The translations under genes were made by a program, and so were the position numbers. From Planctomycetota bacterium (GTDB lineage: Bacteria > Planctomycetota > Phycisphaerae > WQYP01): a stretch of DNA of 64,000 bases. Positions 43,861 through 51,732 of this stretch are shown in pieces. The stretch's first letter is position 1. Each line of letters begins with the position of its first letter. The notes beneath the pieces were generated by a model. It saw only the letters and a list, made by a program, of their open reading frames with translations, did no database searches and was not told where the DNA came from. The stretch is taken from positions 62,001 to 126,000 of the forward strand of contig JAJYDW010000001.1 of NCBI GenBank assembly GCA_021790385.1, written 5' to 3'.

Positions 43861-43906
43861 TGCGTTTATTCGCAGCGGCTGGAGGGACCCAGCCGACTAC
43901 GGGGAT
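43861..43906 (+). repeat. Hairpin repeat family C
   Basis: TTCGCAGCGGCTGGAGGGAC followed by CCAGCCGACTACGGG. Closely related to 13781 and 63547. GGCTGG and CCAGCC can pair around AGGGAC. Confidence 0.6.
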
Positions 43907-43956
43907 GTGCCAAAATGCCTGCGCCGTATTCATATGCGTTATTACCTGACAGCCCA

Positions 43957-45417
43957 TTACGCCATGGCAATAGCCAAAATGGTGATGTCGTCGGTCTGCA
44001 AACGGCCCTGTGACCACAACTCCACAGCGCCAAATAAGCTCGGCGCGATGTTACCGAGCGGACTTTTGATATTGACCGCGAGTAAATCATGCACCTGCTG
44101 ACGGCCAAACAGCATACCCTGGGGCGACATTGCTTCAGAAAGACCGTCGGTTAGCAGCACCACCCGCTCCGGGTAAGTCATGGGCAGCGTTTGGGATTGC
44201 CACTGCGCCTGGGCCGTTAGACCCATCAGGCCCCCTGTGGAATGCAAGGACTCTACTTGCCCTGTCGCTCGCAGCAGATAACAGGTCTCGTGACCGGCGC
44301 TGGCATACTCGAGCGTATGCCGATGGGGATCTAATTTGACAACAATGATAGAGGCAAAATCTTCTTCCAACGCCACCTGGGTAAAAGTAGTATTCATTCT
44401 GGTAAGCACCCGGCCGGGATCAGTGTTTTCCGCCGTGGCCGCAAGAAAGAGTGTTTTGAGCATCGCTGCGCCCATGGCCGCTGGAACTCCATGGCCGGAA
44501 ACATCCGCCACACAGGCGATGATCACTCCACCGGGGAGCATTTGAAAATCGAAATAATCTCCGCCGACAACGGCTGCGGGTCTATAGCCGACGGCTATGC
44601 GGGCTACGCCGTCGGGAACCGGCGGCTGGAGGTGCTGCTGAATACGCCGGGCTTTTTCAATGCGTTGTTGATCTTGTCGCCGGCTCTCGGCCAGATCTGT
44701 ACTCATGGTATGAATGGCCGCCGCCAGAAATGCCATCTCCTGGCTGCTGCGAATGTCGGGAATATCCGCCTCAAGATGGCCCTGGCCAATAAGCTGCACT
44801 GCCGCCACCAACTGGCGCAGGGGCCGCGTTACCAATCGGATCAGCACCATGCTGATGACCCCGGTGAGCACCAGCCCCAATACGGCAATAACGGCCAGCC
44901 ACAGCAGTATCTGGTTCCGAATTCGTTGTTGCACACCCGCCACGTCTTCGCCGATGTACAACTGCACATGGCCGAGTCTTTCCGCGGCCACCATCACCCA
45001 CCGCCGCCCCACCATCACCTGGTGGCTTGGCGTTCTGGCGGCCCGCCGCACGACGGCATAAAAACTCTCCGGCTTTGCCCCGGCACGACCGCTCTGGAGC
45101 ACCACATGCCCCATCCGTACCGCAATATAATGATCGGGCGAACCGGCCCCCGATTGCATCAACTGGCGGGAGGCATTGATATATTCCTGCACTTCCGGCC
45201 AGCCCTGGCCGCGCAATTCCTGCACACCGTCGGCGAGTGCCGCAGCCTCGGCATGAAGAGATTGGTAATGGTCTTGCAGGCGGCGGCGCAGTTCATGGTG
45301 ATACAAAAACGCTAAAAACGCCAGCAGCCCGATGCCGAGAATCAAATTCACCGACCAGAGCAGCTCAAACCGCAGGCTGCGCGGTTGCAAGATCCATCGT
45401 TGCGGGTCGAGTTTCAT
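43957..45417 (-). CDS. HAMP-SpoIIE PP2C-type phosphatase
   Basis: A 486-residue membrane signalling protein. One helix near residues 18-40 (LLWSVNLILGIGLLAFLAFLY) is followed by a ~130-residue periplasmic sensor, a second helix (ILLWLAVIAVLGLVLTGVI), a HAMP linker (RLVTRPLRQLVAAVQLIGQG) and a PP2C/SpoIIE phosphatase. The phosphatase metal-binding acids are in VVGGDYFDFQ, VADVSGHGVPAAM, LLTDGLSEA and QTDDITILAI. It would dephosphorylate serine or threonine of an anti-sigma antagonist in response to an external signal. ATG 45417 uses a GGAG that overlaps the stop region of the tiny upstream gene, which suggests translational coupling. No STAS or kinase partner is nearby. Confidence 0.9.
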   Translation of the reverse strand: MKLDPQRWILQPRSLRFELLWSVNLILGIGLLAFLAFLYHHELRRRLQDHYQSLHAEAAALADGVQELRGQGWPEVQEYINASRQLMQSGAGSPDHYIAVRMGHVVLQSGRAGAKPESFYAVVRRAARTPSHQVMVGRRWVMVAAERLGHVQLYIGEDVAGVQQRIRNQILLWLAVIAVLGLVLTGVISMVLIRLVTRPLRQLVAAVQLIGQGHLEADIPDIRSSQEMAFLAAAIHTMSTDLAESRRQDQQRIEKARRIQQHLQPPVPDGVARIAVGYRPAAVVGGDYFDFQMLPGGVIIACVADVSGHGVPAAMGAAMLKTLFLAATAENTDPGRVLTRMNTTFTQVALEEDFASIIVVKLDPHRHTLEYASAGHETCYLLRATGQVESLHSTGGLMGLTAQAQWQSQTLPMTYPERVVLLTDGLSEAMSPQGMLFGRQQVHDLLAVNIKSPLGNIAPSLFGAVELWSQGRLQTDDITILAIAMA

Positions 45418-45422
45418 CTGGT

Positions 45423-45629
45423 TTACTCCATAGACGCAGGCCGCGGTGTATGCCCACCGGGGAACAAAGGTCCCTTGGCGGATGGAACCTGCATCCTCCA
45501 TGGATTTTTTATACCAGCTTTTTGGCCTGGACCTGAGCCACCGGCCAAAATCGCCAATCCTGCAGCCAATCTGCCCGCCCACAGAATGATGCCCGCCACC
45601 ACCCACCGAAAATACCAGGCTCGCTGCAT
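45423..45629 (-). CDS. Tiny membrane peptide coupled to the phosphatase
   Basis: A 68-residue frame with AAGGA 8 bp upstream of its ATG. The N-terminal third is one hydrophobic helix (WVVAGIILWAGRLAAGLAIL). The rest is basic and Gly/Pro-rich (GPGQKAGIKNPWRMQVPSAK and onward). Its TAA is 5 bp before the ATG of the SpoIIE phosphatase, and the phosphatase ribosome site (GGAG) is made by its last codons. That arrangement argues for a real, coupled gene. No family recognised. It could be a sensor partner or simply a leader peptide. Confidence 0.5.
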   Translation of the reverse strand: MQRAWYFRWVVAGIILWAGRLAAGLAILAGGSGPGQKAGIKNPWRMQVPSAKGPLFPGGHTPRPASME

Positions 45630-45647
45630 AGGCGTGATCCTTGAGTG

Positions 45648-45773
45648 GTTGTCAAGAAATAACCTGTACCATGCGGCTGGTTCTTTGGGCCGTGGGCGTC
45701 GTTGTTCGCTCCTTACAGACCCATGGTCAGGGTACGCGCGTCGCTCACGCCTTGTCGGCGGCCAAAACTCCTG
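45648..45773 (+). repeat. Dispersed repeat family D, copy 2
   Basis: Matches 17111-17212 through GGCTGGTTC, GGCGTCGTTGTTCGCTCCTT, ACAGACCCATG and CGCGTCGCTC, with an insertion GTCAGGGTA. Its left end also resembles 32051-32076. It fills most of the gap between the ferric-reductase and phosphatase units. Confidence 0.65.
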
Positions 45774-45809
45774 CGTCGTAAAAGATGAATTTATTTTTGC
45801 GCGGCCCCT

Positions 45810-47174
45810 TTAGTAAGAAAATTGCTCCGAATGGATACTGAACTGTGGCGCACCAATTTCGCGCAGCAGTCGCATGGTCGCTTCGGCCATGGCCGGCGGC
45901 CCGCAAACGTAATAATCCTTCTCCAGCACCTGCCCACGCAGCAATTCCGTCAGGATCTGCCGATTCAAGCGGCCCTGACAACCTTGCCAGCCGGCGGATG
46001 GACGACTTAACACATGCACCACCTGCAGTTGCGGTCGGTCCAGAGATTCCATGGCCGCAAGTTCCTCCCGAAAGATGATATCCTCTTCGCTGCGGTTCAC
46101 AAATACCAGCAGCACCGTCCGGTTGGCCTGGGTATCACGCAAATGCCGCAGCATGCTCATCAGCGGCGTGATGCCCACACCGCCGGCAATAAGAACCAAC
46201 GGCCTTTCCGGCGCAGCGGTGAGATATGAAAACCGGCCAAACGGGCCGCGGATGTACGCCCGGTCGCCCGGCTTTATTTTTGGAACTTGGGCAGTGAAAT
46301 CGCCGACGATTTTGATGGTGGAAGCGACGCCATCCACAGCAGCCGGGCTGGAGGATATCGAAAATGGATGCTCCTCCCGCGGCACCTCGGGGCTTAAAAC
46401 AGTGATGTAGTGAAATTGGCCCGGAACATGCACGCGCCGATGTCGCGGCGACACTGGAGCAAACGTGAGCGTCCATATATCCCGGGATTCCTGCTTTACG
46501 TTGGTAACTTCATGAAGAATTTTTCGATGATAAAAACGGTGAAACCACCGGTGATACGCATACGCTCCCAGGGCGCACGCGGCCAGGGCAAACCAGAGCG
46601 CCCGCGCCGGCCACGCGGCCAGATCTCCCCGGCCGCGGCCACCAATGCCCAGGACGATGCTGTGCACAAAGGCCAGCACCAGCACGAACACAACCATTCG
46701 TCCATGCCAGTTCCGCCAGCGCTGATATTCCAGGCGCAGGGACTGCCGCCATATTGCGGTAATCACGGTTACCACCAATGTCAGCAAGGCCAACCGCCCC
46801 AACTCCGCCGGCCAGGGTACGATCAATCGCGTGAGCAGCCACCACCTGCCACTGCCCCAGGCCAGCAGCACCGGATGGGCCAATAACATGAGCACGGCCA
46901 GCAGGCCCATAGCCCGATGAAACCGCAACAAATAATCGAGACCAAAAGGCGATTCCGTCCGCGGAATACGGGCCGCCAGAAAAAATTGCAGCACCAGAAT
47001 GGCAAAGCCGGCCAAGGCCAGATTGTTGGACAGACCTTTCAAAAAGCCCTGGTGGCCCTGGTGTGGTTGGGTCAGGCGTACCAGCAGCAGCGGCGCGGCG
47101 ATGACCAGGGCATACATGACAATCCAGAAAATCGCGGCCCGACGGCGCGGCAGATTCGGCACGGTGGAATTCAT
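45810..47174 (-). CDS. Ferric reductase-like flavocytochrome
   Basis: A 454-residue protein with about six membrane helices (residues ~15-220) and a cytoplasmic ferredoxin-reductase-like module. The membrane part has histidines spaced for heme: YLLRFHRAMGLLAVLMLLAH and RNWHGRMVVFVLVLAFVHS. The FAD site is EEHPFSISSSP, the NAD(P) site GGVGITPLMSMLR, and the C-terminal motif YYVCGPPAM. It should move electrons from NAD(P)H through FAD and heme across the membrane, as in ferric reductases and NOX enzymes. ATG 47174 has GGAG 6 bp upstream. It follows the OprB porin by 22 bp in one operon. Confidence 0.88.
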   Translation of the reverse strand: MNSTVPNLPRRRAAIFWIVMYALVIAAPLLLVRLTQPHQGHQGFLKGLSNNLALAGFAILVLQFFLAARIPRTESPFGLDYLLRFHRAMGLLAVLMLLAHPVLLAWGSGRWWLLTRLIVPWPAELGRLALLTLVVTVITAIWRQSLRLEYQRWRNWHGRMVVFVLVLAFVHSIVLGIGGRGRGDLAAWPARALWFALAACALGAYAYHRWFHRFYHRKILHEVTNVKQESRDIWTLTFAPVSPRHRRVHVPGQFHYITVLSPEVPREEHPFSISSSPAAVDGVASTIKIVGDFTAQVPKIKPGDRAYIRGPFGRFSYLTAAPERPLVLIAGGVGITPLMSMLRHLRDTQANRTVLLVFVNRSEEDIIFREELAAMESLDRPQLQVVHVLSRPSAGWQGCQGRLNRQILTELLRGQVLEKDYYVCGPPAMAEATMRLLREIGAPQFSIHSEQFSY

Positions 47175-47196
47175 AAGGTTCTCCATCAATACTCGA

Positions 47197-48606
47197 TCAA
47201 AACTTAATGCCCACCTGCACCGTTGCCACCAGGGCGTTGGCGTACGTACCGCCGGGATGAATAACATATTGTAAATCCGGCTGCACATTCAGCCACGGCG
47301 TTACTTGAATGGAATAGAATCCTTCCACGATACATTCCGAGTTGTACGGTGTCTGGGCATGGCGGCTTAAATAAGCCCAACTGGCACCCAAACCAAGGTT
47401 GTCATCAGGTCGGCCGGGAATCGGCCCGCGCCAGCGCAGGCCGCCGAGCAGATTGCCGTCGATTGGGGTAAGTTTGCCGTTGGCCCAGCCATATTGGATG
47501 AAAGTACCGATGCGCGAGGCTGAGGAACCTGGCTGATGGTCTGATTTCCATAACGTCTGATCGAGGTACACGTAAAAGCCATGGGCATCCTGCTGATAGG
47601 TTCCCGCATACGTCTGGAAGGTGCCGGTGTGGTACCATTCGCCCAGGGTTACAGTGCCGCTTAAATGTGCCGGCCCCAGAAGATAGTTCACGCTTTGTTC
47701 GCCGATGGCCATCAGGCCGTAAGGATTTTCCACCGCGTTGGGATCGGCACTGGCGACGGCGGGCAGAGTATTTTCGGTATTGCCGTCAAAAAGGCCCGCC
47801 TTCAACTGCAAATGCGTCCAGGGCTTCCAGCAGCCCTCACTGCCCCAGGCGGAAAACGGATAGCTGGGAAAAACAAAGATGGTGGGCGTAAAACCAAAAG
47901 AGCCGTTGAGGAATGGCTGTGCATCACGGATGTTGTCAAAATCATACGTGGTATCGATGCGCCCCAGCTTAAACCACAAGTCTTTACCGGCAAGTTCCTG
48001 CTTGTACCATATCTGATCCAGCCGGGCGGCGGGATTCTGGTCGATGGCGCTGATGGCCTGCACGGCCCCCACCAGATTAAGAGCCGGGTTTTCACCGCCG
48101 TGGGCCATGAAATCCACAAATGCGGTTCCCCCCTTCCAACCCAGGATCCGGGCAGTATTCAGCGTGAGTGAAACATCCAGGCGATAGCGCCAGTCGATGC
48201 GGTTGGTGCGGATACCGCCGGCAAAATTTTCGCTGGCGGCCTGCAGAAAAGAAACGGCCGGAATAATGCCGTGGTGCTGCAGGGCATCGCGTGCTCCCCA
48301 CCAGTCGCCGGTAAGATTATCCCGATCCAGCATGCTTTGGGGCCGGTCAGCGCTAAACCAATCTCCGAAAGCGGTGGATAAGCCCGAAGCTGTTCCATCG
48401 GCCCGGCAGCCGCCGTGGTGTGGGCCGGCAAGGAAATAAATCAGCAGTACCGCGGCAGAGAAAGGGAATCTAAAGCTATTTGGCCTGGGGATGCGGGCAA
48501 AAGGACATGGCCAGTGGATATTGGGGCTGCTGTTGAACCAGGTTCGCACGTCGCACACGCTGTTTGGGAGTTTACAGTCTTGGGTCCACCCAAACGCGGG
48601 CACCAT
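47197..48606 (-). CDS. OprB-type carbohydrate porin
   Basis: Up to 469 residues of the OprB porin family. The mature part begins with the family signature DNLTGDWWGARDALQHHGI and continues with NRIDWRYRLDVSLTLNTARI, LGWKGGTAFVDFMAHGG and a barrel ending LVATVQVGIKF. A hydrophobic signal (SAAVLLIYFLAG) lies at residues ~50-62, which is too far from the ATG at 48606 for a normal signal peptide. GTG codons at residues 16 and 19 are alternative starts, neither with a good ribosome site. It probably admits sugars or small organic compounds. Co-transcribed with the flavocytochrome. Confidence 0.82.
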   Translation of the reverse strand: MVPAFGWTQDCKLPNSVCDVRTWFNSSPNIHWPCPFARIPRPNSFRFPFSAAVLLIYFLAGPHHGGCRADGTASGLSTAFGDWFSADRPQSMLDRDNLTGDWWGARDALQHHGIIPAVSFLQAASENFAGGIRTNRIDWRYRLDVSLTLNTARILGWKGGTAFVDFMAHGGENPALNLVGAVQAISAIDQNPAARLDQIWYKQELAGKDLWFKLGRIDTTYDFDNIRDAQPFLNGSFGFTPTIFVFPSYPFSAWGSEGCWKPWTHLQLKAGLFDGNTENTLPAVASADPNAVENPYGLMAIGEQSVNYLLGPAHLSGTVTLGEWYHTGTFQTYAGTYQQDAHGFYVYLDQTLWKSDHQPGSSASRIGTFIQYGWANGKLTPIDGNLLGGLRWRGPIPGRPDDNLGLGASWAYLSRHAQTPYNSECIVEGFYSIQVTPWLNVQPDLQYVIHPGGTYANALVATVQVGIKF

Positions 48607-48661
48607 GCGTCGGGCCTATAGGGATAATAGCCCATGGATCGTGGGGTGGCGAGCCTGCCGA

Positions 48662-49174
48662 TTATTTATGACTTAGATGTAATTTTCTGCGGTGATCGGA
48701 CATATGGTCATGCGGCACGTGTACGCCGCAGGTATCGCACGTATCAGCCTTGTTAAAACATTCCGAGCACAGCAATTCGCCGGTCTTGCGAAACTCCGTC
48801 AGACGCAGGCGATCGGCGTGTGGCAGAGAATTTACGAGCGTTTGCAGGCGCGGCATGACGGGCAGCGTCGAATGGCAGCCGCTGCATGCGGCAAATTGCA
48901 GTTGCTTGAGCAGCAGGGCCATTTCGTGGCCGCGATTGGCGGGAATGGTACCTCTTCCTTCGCACAGCGGGCACAGATGTCCCAGATAGGCATACACCGC
49001 ATCACGAATTAATTCGCTTTTATTATTGACGGATGCAAGCAGCCCGGCCAGCGCGGCATCCACCTTGAAAGCCAGAATCCGGTCTTTGGGAGCGCGGGGT
49101 ACCCGCCGCACGCGCGACCGGGGCGATGTTGCTACGGCCTGCCGTCCTGCTTTGACCAGTTTTTCTACTGCCAT
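48662..49174 (-). CDS. Ribbon-helix-helix/zinc-ribbon fusion protein
   Basis: A 170-residue protein. A basic N-terminal arm (to ~residue 30) leads into DRILAFKVDAALAGLL and NNKSELIRDAVYAYLG, the strand-helix-helix pattern of ribbon-helix-helix DNA-binding domains. It is followed by CPLCEGRG, CSGCH, CSEC and CDTCGVHVPHDH, giving eight cysteines plus several histidines for two or more zinc sites, and a histidine-rich end (HRRKLHLSHK). It is likely a DNA-binding zinc protein that may regulate nearby genes. GGAG is 6 bp before the ATG. It sits between the divergently controlled OprB and the GlmU-like unit. No named family recognised. Confidence 0.7.
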   Translation of the reverse strand: MAVEKLVKAGRQAVATSPRSRVRRVPRAPKDRILAFKVDAALAGLLASVNNKSELIRDAVYAYLGHLCPLCEGRGTIPANRGHEMALLLKQLQFAACSGCHSTLPVMPRLQTLVNSLPHADRLRLTEFRKTGELLCSECFNKADTCDTCGVHVPHDHMSDHRRKLHLSHK

Positions 49175-49286
49175 AAGTTACTCCAAACCCGCGCGCGTGA
49201 CGCGGTACCAAGTGATGGATTTTACTTCGTTATACGCCGGGTGGCAAACGGTATAAATCGGATTTTGTGCTGACAAGGCGGTGCGG

Positions 49287-50519
49287 TTATTGCGGCCGCA
49301 CTTCCACGGCAGACCATTTTTCGGCAATGCGCACAAACAATTCATGTTCTTCGGCGGTGAAAGTGAGATCCCGCCGTTCCATGGCGATCTGGGCGATGGC
49401 CACGGCCTTGTTAAAATCGATGCGTTTGAAGCCTTCATCATCGAGCCAGGAAAAACTGGGAACAAATTTAGGCGGGTGCGAAACCAGGATATGGCTCGAA
49501 AATCCAATCACCGAACCGGTGCTTAAGTACGTGCCGATACCCAGCTTGGAGTGATCGCCGATGACAGCACCCAGAAAGTTCAACCCCGTAGCTACATCGG
49601 CGCCATTGATGGGCATGCGCACTTCGCCGTAGGTGTTTTTGAGGTTGCTGCCGGTGCTGCCCGCACCGATGTTGACCCATTCGCCAACCACGCTCTGGCC
49701 CAGAAAGCCGTAGTGCTGTTTATTGGAATTGCCCAGAAAAATGCAATTGCTTATTTCTCCGCCGAGGCGGCAGTTGGGACCAATACTGGTGTTTTCGCGA
49801 ATGCAAGCGCCGGCCCGGATAATTGTCTGCCGGCCGATGGCGGCAGGCCCGGTAATGACAACATGGGGGTGAATTTCAGACCGCGATTCAATCATGATGG
49901 GTCCATGACGGGCATCGAGCACCGCGCCGGGGTAAATGGTAACATCCTTGTCGATGCACATATTTTCCGGGGCGAGCAGGTGTGCTCCGGGCATGGGCTC
50001 GGAAGCGATGCCGGGGGTACGGCGGGAAAAATCATCCCGCAGGGCCGGGCCGTTATGCGTGATGAGATCCCATGGATATTCAATTAAATCTGCCTCCGCC
50101 GGTGATACCCGTACCAGTGGAAGCATGTCGGCCAGAGTTTTGGTCCGCACGATATTGCGCATATCGAGTTTGGCCAAATTTTTAGGGGAAAGATGCATCC
50201 AGGCGATATCGTGGCCCACTAACCCGGCGGTATCGGGTGGCGGTTCGGGAAAGGGTTTGCTCATGAGCCAGCGACTGCTGATAAAAATAGCCCCGTGTTT
50301 ATTACGCAATGGTCCATTGACCCGCAATTTGATCGCGGCGCGTACACGCGGAGCCATGGTGTCGCGCACCACGACGCCATCGATGGGCCGCTGAATAAAA
50401 AGCATCATGCGGTCGAGCAGATCGCCGGCACCGCAGCGCAGCAGAAACGGCGGCCGGTAATAGGTAAGGGGATATAGCAGATCGACCTTGGTGTCTTCAA
50501 GAATAAAAATAGGAGCCAT
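49287..50519 (-). CDS. GlmU-like sugar nucleotidyltransferase
   Basis: A 410-residue protein of the NTP_transf_4/GlmU-like type. The N-terminal ~200 residues are the divergent nucleotidyltransferase-like domain (MAPIFILEDTKVDLLYPLTY, then GAIFISSRWL). The C-terminal half is a left-handed beta-helix of hexapeptide repeats (CIDKDVTIYPGAVLDARHGP, IRENTSIGPNCRLGGEISNC and VVGEWVNIGAGSTGSNLKNT), as in acyltransferases. It lacks the GxGTRM loop of true GlmU. It could make UDP-GlcNAc or another activated sugar for the envelope. ATG 50519 has AGGGGA 6 bp upstream; the longer frame is unsupported. Confidence 0.82.
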   Translation of the reverse strand: MAPIFILEDTKVDLLYPLTYYRPPFLLRCGAGDLLDRMMLFIQRPIDGVVVRDTMAPRVRAAIKLRVNGPLRNKHGAIFISSRWLMSKPFPEPPPDTAGLVGHDIAWMHLSPKNLAKLDMRNIVRTKTLADMLPLVRVSPAEADLIEYPWDLITHNGPALRDDFSRRTPGIASEPMPGAHLLAPENMCIDKDVTIYPGAVLDARHGPIMIESRSEIHPHVVITGPAAIGRQTIIRAGACIRENTSIGPNCRLGGEISNCIFLGNSNKQHYGFLGQSVVGEWVNIGAGSTGSNLKNTYGEVRMPINGADVATGLNFLGAVIGDHSKLGIGTYLSTGSVIGFSSHILVSHPPKFVPSFSWLDDEGFKRIDFNKAVAIAQIAMERRDLTFTAEEHELFVRIAEKWSAVEVRPQ

Positions 50520-50901
50520 GTCGATTCCCCTGCGGGCGTGGGCCAATTCGTCAAGGGGCAAACGATGACCAGGGCTTGTTATAGAGCCACGCTCGACCAA
50601 CGACCCGACAATTCGCTTATCGGGCGGAAGGGCAAAGAAAATTAAAAAAAGCCTCCGCCGCAATGCCGTGAGTCGGTAAAGTTCGAACCCTTTTTACAAG
50701 GGCGGATGCGCAATATGCAGTTTCCGGACTTCCACAACTGTTTTGACCGGAGTCAAAACCAGGCTTGTCCTTCAAACCACGCGTCGCGGATCCTTTGTAA
50801 TGTTCATCGGTCCGAAGCAATAAAGCCGACCTAACACGAACATGGCAGAGGGCAATTCACTTGTACCAAAGCGGAAACATAAAAGCAAGGATATTCCAGA
50901 G
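50520..50901. other. Intergenic region with a palindrome
   Basis: About 380 bp between nadD and the GlmU-like gene (both minus strand). It holds a perfect 8-bp palindrome GTTTTGAC, loop CGGA, GTCAAAAC at 50740-50759. No gene is seen. Confidence 0.45.
50740..50759. promoter_or_regulatory. Palindrome GTTTTGAC-CGGA-GTCAAAAC
   Basis: A perfect 8-bp inverted repeat about 220 bp upstream of the GlmU-like start. It has no T-run, so it is more like an operator than a terminator. The binding protein is unknown; the nearby RHH-zinc protein is one possibility. Confidence 0.3.
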
Positions 50902-51513
50902 TCAAGGCGCTCGATACAACCGCCGGCGGTGAATATAGCGGCCAACTGTGTTTGGGACCAGATATTCGATGGATAACCCTCGTCGCACCCGGTCACGGAT
51001 GGCAGTGGAGGAAATATCAATCCGCGGCGTATCAAGGACGGCCGAAAGCACCTTGCGCCAGATGCGTGATGAGACGCCTGCAGGCCGCGGGATTTTGCCG
51101 CCGGCCCCATCGCCGCGCGGCAGCACCGCCACATCCACCCGGGCCAGCAATTCTTCTGCGCGATACCAGGTGCCCAGGCCGGAAAGTTGATCCCAACCCA
51201 ATAGCAGCACAAATTGGTGGTGCGGATGCGTCTTCTCCAGAGCGTCCAAGGTATCCCAGGTGTAACTTGGACCGGGGCGATTAATTTCCACGTTGGAGAC
51301 CGCGAAAGCCGGTTGGGCTTTAATGGCCAGCGAAATCATCTTTAGGCGGTGCGCACCGGAGGTAATGGAGCGATGCGTTTTGTGTGGGGAGATTCGGGCT
51401 GGCACAAATAGCACGCCGGCGGCGCGGCACTTTTCCATGGCCGCCTGGGCCACAATCAGATGCCCTATATGAATGGGATCAAAGGATCCGCCAAAAAGAA
51501 TGTGCCTGGCCAT
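50902..51513 (-). CDS. nadD: Nicotinate-nucleotide adenylyltransferase
   Basis: A 203-residue enzyme that adenylates nicotinate mononucleotide to deamido-NAD. The nucleotidyltransferase signature GGSFDPIHIGHL is at residues 8-19. PARISPHK, LLLGWDQLSGLGTW and the C-terminal ISSTAIRDRVRRG are the other family motifs. Complete and of usual length. It lies 219 bp from murD on the same strand, so co-transcription with it is possible but not certain. With nadB at 11558 it covers two steps of NAD synthesis. Confidence 0.95.
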   Translation of the reverse strand: MARHILFGGSFDPIHIGHLIVAQAAMEKCRAAGVLFVPARISPHKTHRSITSGAHRLKMISLAIKAQPAFAVSNVEINRPGPSYTWDTLDALEKTHPHHQFVLLLGWDQLSGLGTWYRAEELLARVDVAVLPRGDGAGGKIPRPAGVSSRIWRKVLSAVLDTPRIDISSTAIRDRVRRGLSIEYLVPNTVGRYIHRRRLYRAP

Positions 51514-51732
51514 AATCCACCCATTAAGCCGGCAAAGTCAGTGTCGCCAGCGCCGTAATATCAGAAAAAATAGCCGATGGTCGCGTGGGAGGCAACCACC
51601 GGCTTTCGTGGGGGAGAAGGAAGGAACATCAGCAGTGGTCGGGCCACAACAGGCCTGCAACCATTGCAACCTTATATACGATGCGCAGGTTGGGATGGTT
51701 TGCGCGGGCGTAATATTTTTTCGGTGCGGTTT

